This document shows, piece by piece, positions 1 to 7,011 of a stretch of 10,198 bases of DNA. The notes below the pieces were generated by a model that did no database searches, had not been told where the DNA came from, and saw nothing but the letters and a program-made list of their open reading frames with translations. Position 1 is the stretch's first letter, and each line of letters starts with the position of its first letter. The position numbers were made by a program, and so were the translations under genes. Source of the stretch: Candidatus Omnitrophota bacterium (GTDB lineage: Bacteria > Hinthialibacterota > Hinthialibacteria > Hinthialibacterales > JAKPRU01); the NCBI GenBank assembly GCA_029557025.1, contig JAKPRU010001164.1, positions 1 to 10,198 of the forward strand, given 5' to 3'.

Positions 1-2
1 AC

Positions 3-941
3 AAGGCAATCTACCGGAACCAGATCGACTCCAACGCTGAATTGGGCCAGCGTCTCATTCCCAGCGATGAGAATGACTCCGACCGGTTGATTCTTGCCCA
101 GAGAGAACGCCTTGACCAGATGGAGAATCAATACTCGCTTCTTTACAGCATGGTTACCACCAGCTATTCGCCGGTCACACCCGGATTGGTGAATGTGAAC
201 ACGGCGATTCGGGAAGTACTGGCCGCGCTGCCTGCCGCACCGCCGATTCGCGATGATCCTTCGCGGATCCGGGACCTTGAGGAACGGTTTACGATCAACT
301 CGATGGTGGCCGATTACATTATCGAGGGACGAAATCCACTGGGACGGGATCAACAAATGGGAGTGGCTGAAATCGACGATGATGTGTCCAGCCGGGGAAC
401 CCTGGATGACAGTGTCGAATACAAGCTGCCCAGCGTGGGCCGGAGCAAGGCTTTTCTCAGGGAGTTTTCTTCCACGTCCAAATGGTCGAATGTTCCCTCT
501 ATCGAGAAAATCCTTTCGGATGATGCGATTGGGATGAAGGATGTCCAGGATCGTCGCTCGAGTGTGCAGGAGGTTTATGCTTCCACAGAGGTTTCGCCGC
601 CGGATGATGGGCCGTACGAGGATATCAGCCGTTTCCTGTCCGATCTGGTTCATTTGAAACGGAGGGATCGGATGGCTGCCGCAGTCCGGCGGAATCTGGA
701 TCGCACCGGGGATGGTGTTACGGACGGTGTGGGGGATTTGCGGGAACGGCTCAATAAAGAGTTAAACCTGACCGGAAAAGACACCCTGACCCCGCGCGAT
801 ATGGAGGAGATGATGCATCGCCTGTCCGCAATGACCACGGTCAGTTCCCGTGTGTTCCATGTGGTGACGGACGGCAAGGCGATTGCCGGTGAAGGGGAGG
901 TTGCGGCTTCGCGACGGTATAAGAGTGTGTATCGGAGGTAA
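3..941 (+). CDS. GspK-like type II secretion minor pseudopilin, C-terminal part (5' truncated by window)
   Basis: The reading frame is open from the window edge, so the true start lies upstream; 312 residues are visible. Around nt 186-236 it reads GLVNVNTAIREVLAALP, close to the 'INVNTA..VL.ALP' helix-hairpin-helix motif of GspK. It is followed by a helical stretch with ADYIIEGRNP. The last 30 residues (VSSRVFHVV...AASRRYKSVYRR) fit the GspK ending, where an S..F strand leads to a basic tail. GspK is a minor pseudopilin at the tip of the type II secretion pseudopilus, in the inner membrane and periplasm. The N-terminal prepilin leader that would prove this is outside the window. A charged insert (about nt 350-640) matches nothing I recognise and makes the protein longer than a plain GspK domain. 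The next gene encodes a secreted protein, which fits a secretion setting. A related pilus-assembly protein is the main alternative. Confidence 0.6.
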   Translation, partial: KAIYRNQIDSNAELGQRLIPSDENDSDRLILAQRERLDQMENQYSLLYSMVTTSYSPVTPGLVNVNTAIREVLAALPAAPPIRDDPSRIRDLEERFTINSMVADYIIEGRNPLGRDQQMGVAEIDDDVSSRGTLDDSVEYKLPSVGRSKAFLREFSSTSKWSNVPSIEKILSDDAIGMKDVQDRRSSVQEVYASTEVSPPDDGPYEDISRFLSDLVHLKRRDRMAAAVRRNLDRTGDGVTDGVGDLRERLNKELNLTGKDTLTPRDMEEMMHRLSAMTTVSSRVFHVVTDGKAIAGEGEVAASRRYKSVYRR

Positions 942-980
942 CAAAGATCGTCTGTCTTGCGTTGAGTTACGAGTGAGCTC

Positions 981-1057
981 GGTGGGGGCGGGAATCACAG
1001 ATTGCCCAAACTCACACAGACAGACGAGGGGCATTCTCAGGATTCCCGCACCCCACC
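981..1057. repeat. Long imperfect inverted repeat (16-bp stem, one bulge, 44-nt loop)
   Basis: The left arm 981-996 (GGTGGGGGCGGGAATC) is the reverse complement of the right arm 1041-1057 (GATTCCCGCACCCCACC), apart from a single unpaired A in the right arm, so 16 pairs form. Inside the 44-nt loop, TGCCC (1003-1007) can pair with GGGCA (1029-1033), giving a compound hairpin. It sits in the 198-bp gap between the GspK-like gene and the secreted-protein gene. No T-run follows the right arm, so it is not a canonical intrinsic terminator. It could be an mRNA-stabilising or attenuating structure, or a copy of a dispersed palindromic repeat. Confidence 0.75.
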
Positions 1058-1125
1058 AATCACGGTAGAACGGGTGAACGGCGAATCAGCAACCAATTCG
1101 GGAGCCGGAAAGACGGTATGCTCCC

Positions 1126-1131
1126 AAGGAG
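1126..1131 (+). promoter_or_regulatory. Ribosome binding site setting the start at 1140
   Basis: AAGGAG lies 8 bases before ATG 1140. The frame is also open upstream from a TTG at 1002, but that start has no Shine-Dalgarno sequence and would bury the signal peptide inside the protein. This site decides the start. Confidence 0.8.
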
Positions 1132-1139
1132 ATGTTCTA

Positions 1140-2369
1140 ATGACCACGATGAAAATGTCAATCCTTGCAGCGTGTATCGCGATAGCAGGACTCTGTCTGA
1201 TAATCCCCCAGGACACGGCCGCCCAGGTTGGGGGGGACAATGTGATCACCAACGGAGAGTTTACCGCCGCCGATCCGTCTTCCCCGAACAGGGCGCTGGG
1301 GTGGGAGGGAGGCCGACGTGTGTTTGTCAACGGGGAATATGCGGGGGAGGTTGTCGGCCCGGCGGGTGTTCTGGCACAAGTGATCCCTCTGTCTAAGGTA
1401 GCCGAACTGCTTGCACAGGGCAGGGGCAATATCTATATCAGTTTTCAGATTCTGAATGCTCCACCGGTAGGGTCCGATACCGGACTGTTCCTGAGTTTCG
1501 CCGGGCGAGTATTTGATGTCGATCAATATCGAAACAATGCCGCCAATCCGGGTAAGGTGGAGATATCCTTCATGGACGATGATTTCAAGGCACTGGGAGA
1601 CCGCACGCTTGCCTTTCAGGTAAAGGGGATCGCGAGGCGGATTCTGCTTGATGATATCAGTCTCACGTGTACGGCTTCCGGGGGAAACGGTGAAGAGGTC
1701 GAACCCACACCGACCGTGAATCCGGAACAGGTTCGTCCGCCTTCCGGCTTGGGGACGACCGAGTCTGTTGATCCGAATGCCACCCCGACTCCCAGGCCGC
1801 CAAGCGGGCTGGATGCGGGATCTTTCCGTATTACTGTGAATCCGCCGATTGTGTATATTACTCCCGGTTCGACCGGAACACGTTCCTATGATCTCACTTT
1901 TGAACTAAAGAATCGGGACGGAAGTGTGATAAGTTCCGATGAGGCTGCCGACCGCAATGCCAAGGTGACTTTCGAACTTCTCGGCGATCAGGAAGTCGGG
2001 TATCTGTCTTCCACGGATGAGGACGGGAATGTTCGGAAACTGACTACAGCCAGAGAGAATTTCGCCGATTATCTTCTGGGAGCTACAGAGAACAACGAGA
2101 AAGGTGTAGACCCGAAACAGATTTCCTTCAATTTAAACCAGGCAAAGGACGGCCTGATTCGTCTGATGGTTCGTGTGGAAATTGACGCGCCGCGTCCGGG
2201 GCAAACAGAGGATCTCTCGCAGCCGCTGGAATTGTGTACGGTGGTACCGATTGTGATTCGCACGCAACCCGGGGTATCTGCAAAGGGCACAATGGATGCT
2301 CGTGGCTTGGCTCCCCTCGACCGCTTCAATCGGATTTTTGTGGAGTCGCCTCTGCCGTCGGGAAGTTGA
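1140..2369 (+). CDS. Secreted two-domain protein with CBM-like N-terminal jelly roll and Pro/Thr linker; function unknown
   Basis: A 409-aa protein starting at an ATG with a good ribosome site. Residues 1-28 form a Sec signal peptide (hydrophobic core ILAACIAIAGLCLII, likely cleavage after DTAA). Residues about 34-180 carry NGEF near the start, a GW at the end of the first strand region, and LDDISL at 170-175. These are the usual edges of galactose-binding or CBM4/9-like jelly-roll domains, so carbohydrate or surface binding is plausible but inferred. Residues about 185-226 are a low-complexity linker rich in P, T and E, in which RPPSGL occurs twice (199-204 and 219-224). The C-terminal 180 residues begin FRITVNPPIVYITPG and look all-beta, like an Ig-type or invasin-like domain; I do not recognise the family. 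No anchor or sorting signal is visible. It follows a GspK-like gene and could be a type II substrate or an envelope component. Confidence 0.7.
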   Translation: MTTMKMSILAACIAIAGLCLIIPQDTAAQVGGDNVITNGEFTAADPSSPNRALGWEGGRRVFVNGEYAGEVVGPAGVLAQVIPLSKVAELLAQGRGNIYISFQILNAPPVGSDTGLFLSFAGRVFDVDQYRNNAANPGKVEISFMDDDFKALGDRTLAFQVKGIARRILLDDISLTCTASGGNGEEVEPTPTVNPEQVRPPSGLGTTESVDPNATPTPRPPSGLDAGSFRITVNPPIVYITPGSTGTRSYDLTFELKNRDGSVISSDEAADRNAKVTFELLGDQEVGYLSSTDEDGNVRKLTTARENFADYLLGATENNEKGVDPKQISFNLNQAKDGLIRLMVRVEIDAPRPGQTEDLSQPLELCTVVPIVIRTQPGVSAKGTMDARGLAPLDRFNRIFVESPLPSGS

Positions 2370-2398
2370 GGGATACTTGTCGGGTTATGGGATTCGGT

Positions 2399-2426
2399 TT
2401 GTCGAATTAATGTCAATTAATAAATA
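2399..2426 (+). promoter_or_regulatory. Possible sigma70-type promoter upstream of the broken helical-repeat gene
   Basis: TTGTCG (2399-2404) and TAAATA (2421-2426) are 16 bases apart in a notably AT-rich patch that contains a repeated AATTAAT. It lies about 25 bases before the start codon of the next gene. The match is modest and by eye only. Confidence 0.25.
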
Positions 2427-2437
2427 GGCTGTTGAAC

Positions 2438-2443
2438 AGGAGG
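2438..2443 (+). promoter_or_regulatory. Ribosome binding site pointing to ATG 2452
   Basis: A perfect AGGAGG lies 8 bases before ATG 2452. That ATG opens a frame that stops after 15 codons, while the long frame is offset by one base. The site marks the ancestral start and so exposes the frameshift in the gene. Confidence 0.75.
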
Positions 2444-2451
2444 ACGGAGCA

Positions 2452-3339
2452 ATGAAAAGAAAACGGTTGCAGTGGTTTTGGGTCTTGTCGTGGCAGTGAT
2501 CGGGGGCGCACTGGCCATTGTGGGACAACAAAGGCCGATGCACGAGGTGCTGACGGACATCGCGCAGCTCTCGCCCGATGATCAGCGAGGATATGCGGGA
2601 ACCCTCTTGTTACGTGATGATCTGGTCACGTATCACCCGCAGTGTTTTCAGTTGTACATGCGTGCCTGCAACATCCTGGAGCAGCGAAAAGAGGCGAAAA
2701 AGTTGTTGCAGGCCTATGCGGAGCGGCGGCCGGATACGCCGGAGCTGGGAAAGGGATATTATGAGCTGGCGTGCGCCATGCGATTCCACCATGATCTGGA
2801 TCGCCCATTTGCCGCCGGGATTTTCAAGAAGGCAATGCCGCTATTGACGGATGCCGCCGACAGAGCAGATAGCCAGTAGCACATTATTCGTCAGGAAGCA
2901 GCCGAAGGGCGCCATGAGCAGGCATTGCTGATGTGGCTGGACTTCCTGGAAGAATATCAATATGCGGCCACGCGCGAACATATCCATTGCGTATATACCG
3001 AGATTTTGCCGGGACTGCTGTGGAGTCTCGCGACACAATACGGGCCGTCGAGTCCCGCGATAATTGAAGCCCTCGCCCGAACCGCCTCCCCACCCGAGGA
3101 TTTGCGTCTCCCTTATGGCCTTGTTCATGCGTTGATTCTGATTGAGACTATTCACCTGCCGGAAGCGCGAGAGCTGTTAACCGAAACGGCGATGCCCGCC
3201 GCCGGGCAGTGGGGGATCTATCGGGACCTGTTGGCGATGTATTGCGACTTTCGCAATAAGCGTAAAGAGAACGCAGTACAGCTGCTGACGCAATACATGG
3301 AGTCTGACGATGATGATGACTGGATTATCCACAACGCAG
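2452..3339 (+). pseudogene. Broken gene: signal-anchored helical-repeat (TPR-like) protein with start frameshift and internal amber codon
   Basis: ATG 2452 follows a perfect AGGAGG but runs into a stop after 15 codons. One base over, the frame reads KKTVAVVLGLVVAVIGGALA, a typical signal or anchor segment, then about 120 helical residues to TAG at 2877-2879. A single missing A in the A-rich stretch after the ATG would restore the fusion. After the TAG, the same frame continues without interruption (HIIRQEAAEGRHEQALLMW...) to about 3339. The two halves form one protein of about 290 residues, rich in amphipathic helices with alanine, leucine and aromatic spacing like tetratricopeptide repeats. 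Family membership is inferred from this texture only; it could be a scaffold in the envelope. Alternatively, a shorter protein starts at GTG 2472 and ends at 2879. Sequencing error could explain the indel, but the amber codon suggests true decay. Confidence 0.65.
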
Positions 3340-3877
3340 TTTCTTGTATTAGGAACGACGCCTCCACCGGATACGATCCATCATGGAACACCGCAAGACG
3401 GCACGATGGCGTATGCCGTTCGAATCGACGACGCAACAGGAATTTGGGTGAAAGACAAACAAGATGCCGATAATTCGCTTAAGCTGTGGACGGGGAATAC
3501 GATTCGGGATCAGTTCTATGCTGCCGGTCTTACGTGGAACGCCACGCACACCGTAATGATCCAGATAACTCGATGCAGTTACCAGAACGGTGGTGACATG
3601 CCAGACGCAAATTCGCACGAAAACGGTCTCGACTTTGATATTCGCTACGTCCGGACTGACGGTACAGTTGCGCCCTTGGACTTGGGAGAAGATCCCGAGG
3701 ACTATGACGAGGCAACGACCCAAGAGCTGATTGATTGGCTCGAGGCATATCTGGACGTTGTGGTCATCTACTGTGAGAGCGCGTCAGGTTTAGCGGGGGG
3801 ATCATATACAGAATATAAGTGGCCATAAAGACCACTTTCATGTTCGTGTTGTAGATCCCGATGGTACCGGCAACTGA
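3340..3877 (+). pseudogene. Frameshifted LAS-type (MepA/M74-like) zinc peptidase domain remnant
   Basis: In one frame (open 3310-3828) the sequence reads WNATHTVMIQITR, then SHENGLDFDIRYVRTDG, the LAS-peptidase metal motif with H and D seven residues apart. That frame ends at TAA 3826-3828. One base over, from a G6 run at 3795-3800, the frame reads SGHKDHFHVRVVDPDGTGN and stops at TGA 3875-3877. Its H-x-x-H-x-H spacing matches the MepA active-site histidines (206, 209, 211 in E. coli), as H and D match 113 and 120. Removing one G rejoins both motifs in about 170 residues. This family cleaves peptidoglycan cross-links or related peptides outside the cytoplasm. No start codon with a ribosome site or signal peptide precedes it; it abuts the broken helical-repeat gene in a different frame, which suggests loss of its N-terminus. 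The stop is only 24 bases before the next gene. Confidence 0.65.
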
Positions 3878-3901
3878 TATAATCAGAAAAGGAGGCCAAT
3901 C

Positions 3902-4882
3902 ATGAAAGAGAATTCCTATAACACTTCGGTCTTTATCGCTTTGCTGTTATGTGTCGCCATTGGCTTTTCTGAATTGGTTTTCGCAGAATCACCTGTACCT
4001 GAGAACGGAAAGAATGATTCCCGAACAGCCATATTGGAGCGTGTTCGGAAGGAAGGGAGGAATGGATGGGACTTAGTGAAAACAGATACGGACTCTCAAA
4101 CGAAAACCGTTCTATATTCTACTTCTGGGGATATCGGTAGGAATATCGCCTGGTCATACGATGGTTCCTACTTGGCATTCCTGGTATCAGGGACGTTGAC
4201 TGATGCGCATGGAGGCGATGCTGACTCCAGCCAACATCTTGTGGTCGTTACTCCTGAAGGCAAACCCGTAAAAGTTGTTCCGAATGTCAGGTATTACCGA
4301 TGGAGTCCATCGAAATCCGAAATCGCGGTGCTGATCGGTTCGCAGATTGAGGGAGGACTGGAGTTTGATCCGACAAAGACATGCACGATTGATATAAGCA
4401 CCGGGGAAGAAATTGAGATTCCGGTGCTTGCTTATGACCTGTATTGGGCTTCGCACGACAACCGGATTTACTTTTACGTGCTCCACAACCCGGTTGTCGT
4501 ATTCAATCCTGAGGATAGAACGACAACAGCCACGCCATATCATGGAATTTATTTCTCTCCTGATGGGTCGTATTACTATTGTCCTTCGATGGAAGGCTCA
4601 CCGTTCTATCTGTATCGGACAGAGAACAACGAATTGGTGAAGTCATCTAATCCCATTCTGCAAAAAGAAATCCTGTTTCCTGAAGGATGGTTGGAGGGAA
4701 CCAATTGCCTGGTAGTGTGGGATTACAGGCGAAAGGTGGCGGATATTATCAATGTCGAGACGGGGAAGAGCTGCGAGGTCAATGTGCGGCCGAGTGGTCA
4801 AAAGGGAGCCGTTATTTCACGCCAATATTGGCATGGTTCGGATGTGATTATTACGGATGAAATGATTAACGCGCTGAAGTAA
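3902..4882 (+). CDS. Secreted beta-propeller-like protein (TolB/WD40-like repeats), function unknown
   Basis: A 326-aa protein. The ribosome site GGAGG (3891-3895) lies 6 bases before the ATG. Residues 1-28 are a Sec signal peptide, with likely cleavage after VFA. The mature part repeats a pattern of aromatic, S-x-D/S-G/K, then a hydrophobic strand: IAWSYDGSYLAFL, YRWSPSKSEIAVL, LYWASHDNRIYFY and IYFSPDGSYYYC. This is the PD40/TolB-like propeller blade signature, and about four to six blades would fit the length. Each blade is preceded by short strands naming a value (TPEGKPVKVV, STGEEIEIPV). No catalytic residues are evident, so a binding or scaffold role in the periplasm or outside is inferred. 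Sampled lines are about 47-52% GC, lower than the roughly 60% of the aminotransferase, which hints at a different history. A truncated paralogue follows directly. Confidence 0.7.
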   Translation: MKENSYNTSVFIALLLCVAIGFSELVFAESPVPENGKNDSRTAILERVRKEGRNGWDLVKTDTDSQTKTVLYSTSGDIGRNIAWSYDGSYLAFLVSGTLTDAHGGDADSSQHLVVVTPEGKPVKVVPNVRYYRWSPSKSEIAVLIGSQIEGGLEFDPTKTCTIDISTGEEIEIPVLAYDLYWASHDNRIYFYVLHNPVVVFNPEDRTTTATPYHGIYFSPDGSYYYCPSMEGSPFYLYRTENNELVKSSNPILQKEILFPEGWLEGTNCLVVWDYRRKVADIINVETGKSCEVNVRPSGQKGAVISRQYWHGSDVIITDEMINALK

Positions 4883-4897
4883 GCGAAACACAACACG

Positions 4898-5137
4898 ATG
4901 AAGCCGCCGGTGCCCACGATATTCTTGTTCCTGTCAATCGGTATCTCTGTGTTCGGATCGTCAACCGGTTTCGTCACGTCCGCAGAGATTGGGAACGGAA
5001 ACAACGATTTCCGGACAGCTATAGTGGAGCGTGTTCGGAAGGAAGGGCAAACAATCCCCCAAGTGCTTCTTGCTGCATTGTGTTACCGCATCCGAAATAA
5101 GACCCTTACGTGGATAAAAGCGCGTAGGGAGGCATGA
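4898..5137 (+). pseudogene. Truncated paralogue of the preceding propeller-like gene
   Basis: A 79-codon frame starting 16 bases after the preceding stop, with no clear ribosome site. Residues 1-29 are a signal peptide ending FVTSA. Then comes NGNNDFRTAIVERVRKEG, matching NGKNDSRTAILERVRKEG of the upstream neighbour. At DNA level, 4993-5047 matches 4003-4057 at 49 of 55 bases, including an exact 23-base run. Right after it the similarity stops, and the remaining 30 residues resemble nothing and contain no propeller blade. The simplest reading is a tandem duplication followed by loss of the 3' part. A small secreted peptide that is still expressed cannot be excluded. Confidence 0.6.
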
Positions 5138-5232
5138 TATCCGACTTAGCTGGAAAACTGCCGGCGGCACCAGGACTTTTTAGTATATTTAGTACGAAAT
5201 ATGTATTCTGTCTTGTCGGAGGTTATCCTTCA

Positions 5233-6885
5233 TTACACATCCGACACGTTTTCCCAGCGCAAATCCAGTTTGCGGGTGGCGTAGCCGATTTCTTTCAGGT
5301 AGTCGCCGTAAGCCATCATCCAGTGCGAATCGCGGGCTTCATTGAGTAACTCGCGCCATTTGCCCTGAATGCGGACATCCTGCTGAGAACGACAGATCGG
5401 GTAAAACGGATTTCCCTCGACATTCCCACGTATTCCAACCCACCGTCCCTTTGTGTATTCAGGATCGATAAACGTGACCTCCTGCCCGATTGGAATGTCT
5501 ACTTTCGGAGCCGCGCCGTACTCCGATTCCAGGTGGGTCAGGATCGTTACAGGTTCGTATTTAACCGAATCCATTCGCCTCGGACTTGTGCAATGCGCAC
5601 AGGTCACAACCCCCTGATGCGGGAAAGTCGAATTGTGGAGGAACACAGGCTTTCCGGTAATGTGACGAAGAAGGATCCCCGCCGGAATAATTACAAAATC
5701 GGATTCGCAGAACGCGAGTAATCCCTCATCGTTCATCAGGCTAAGCGTGAGGCAAGCCGTAGTTTCCGACATGGGCATGATGGTTCCCATGCAGCTGCGG
5801 ATTGTGAATGCGGGCGCGTTGTTTTCGTACATGAATTCTTTGAACAAGTCGTACAGAATGAAGGCATTTACAACAAACGGCCGGTCCGTCTTGAGATGCG
5901 TATCGGGCATGGACAGGTAAGTTTCCGTCCATTTCTCGGCGCGGGCGATTCGTTTCGGATCTTTGACAGCGGCGCGAATACGGGGTTCCGCGATGTCGTA
6001 GCCGATTTCGAGGATCTCGAATTTGAATTTTTCGCGGGCAATTTTGGGGGCATCCCCGGCATATTTACCTTCTGCGCTGCCCAGCGCCACAATTCGCGCG
6101 CCCATCATGTTCTTGACACCATACCATGCGCGAAGCCGCCATAAGACTTCCCGATAATCGTCAATGACCACGTCGTCAACATGGGTCTTACCGAGTCGGG
6201 GCGGCTCACTCCCGGCTTTTTCCGGGTCGTCTGTCGCAAGGTAGACCACACTGAGCGCCTCGTACCAGTAATAGGTCGGGCCGGAACGATGCCGCGCAAA
6301 AAGGATCGCATTTCCATCTGTTGGGACACAGGCCGCAAGAAGTCGGCCGGATCCGGCGGCGGGATAGACCAGCACGATATCATAGTCGCCTTTGCGGACA
6401 GATTCGGCCTCTTCGGGGGTTTTCACTTTCTGTGCAGGAAGGAACTCCACCGGAAACTCCGCCTGGGAGGCCAGCGCGCGAAGTTCCTCTGTGATACGAG
6501 CAATTTCCTCGGTCGCGGACTCTTCGGTCAGCACGCCTCCCCACGATTTCCACGAGGTTTGTTTCTGGGGCTGTGGCGTTGCATACATCAGGATGGGCTG
6601 TACGCGCAGCGGGCGTCCCCACAGCAGAAACGGCCGCTGGGGATCCCAACCCTGTTTGATCCAACCCAGGTCTCCACCGGAGGACGAGACGAGGGTGACC
6701 GCAGGTTTTGCCGCAGCTGCCGCCACGACCTGTTTTGTGCCGGACGATTCCGCAGCGATTTTCTCCGATCCGGCGCACCCTGTTGTGGAACCGGCCAACC
6801 CGACTGCGGCGGCCACACCCGTGCTGCTCTTGAGAAAAGACCTTCGGGATTGTTTTGAAACCGAATCCGACCGTTTCTCTTTCAT
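5233..6885 (-). CDS. Tat-exported protein resembling L-fucose isomerase-type sugar isomerases
   Basis: A 550-aa protein with ATG at 6885 and AAGGAA (6892-6897) before it. The leader has the twin-arginine motif SRRSFLKS (residues 13-20), a hydrophobic alanine/glycine stretch and a possible lipobox ending at C37 (STTGC), so it may be a Tat lipoprotein. The body is two-layered: residues about 60-300 form an alpha/beta part with DYDIVLVYPAAGSGRLLA, and the C-terminal half has RSCMGTIMPM (363-372), E374, FCESD (392-396), HNSTFP and CAHCTSPRRM (429-438), then SHWMMAYGD near 520. This order of acidic and histidine residues resembles the FucI/AraA-like isomerase fold, in which E, D and H bind Mn. The match is by memory of the family, so substrate and activity are unknown. 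Cytoplasmic isomerases need no Tat leader, so a binding or modified catalytic role is possible. It is transcribed alone in its direction after the aminotransferase, with 126 bases between. Confidence 0.65.
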   Translation of the reverse strand: MKEKRSDSVSKQSRRSFLKSSTGVAAAVGLAGSTTGCAGSEKIAAESSGTKQVVAAAAAKPAVTLVSSSGGDLGWIKQGWDPQRPFLLWGRPLRVQPILMYATPQPQKQTSWKSWGGVLTEESATEEIARITEELRALASQAEFPVEFLPAQKVKTPEEAESVRKGDYDIVLVYPAAGSGRLLAACVPTDGNAILFARHRSGPTYYWYEALSVVYLATDDPEKAGSEPPRLGKTHVDDVVIDDYREVLWRLRAWYGVKNMMGARIVALGSAEGKYAGDAPKIAREKFKFEILEIGYDIAEPRIRAAVKDPKRIARAEKWTETYLSMPDTHLKTDRPFVVNAFILYDLFKEFMYENNAPAFTIRSCMGTIMPMSETTACLTLSLMNDEGLLAFCESDFVIIPAGILLRHITGKPVFLHNSTFPHQGVVTCAHCTSPRRMDSVKYEPVTILTHLESEYGAAPKVDIPIGQEVTFIDPEYTKGRWVGIRGNVEGNPFYPICRSQQDVRIQGKWRELLNEARDSHWMMAYGDYLKEIGYATRKLDLRWENVSDV

Positions 6886-7011
6886 GCTCTATTCCTTCCG
6901 CAATACGCCGATTATTCTTTACTCAGGACTCATCCACCATAGTACGGAGGACCGGGTATGCCGCACAGCGAACCCTATACTCTGAGCCGGATCGAGACCT
7001 CCCTTTTCAGG

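Noticed and set aside
5185..5202. ATATTT/AAATAT inverted repeat as a terminator between convergent genes
   Set aside because: The stem is pure AT, 6 bp long and has no following T-run; it is likely chance in an AT-rich gap.
6181..6985. Plus-strand frames opposite the Tat-exported isomerase-like gene
   Set aside because: They are cysteine- and arginine-rich antisense shadows of a well-supported minus-strand gene with a Tat leader.
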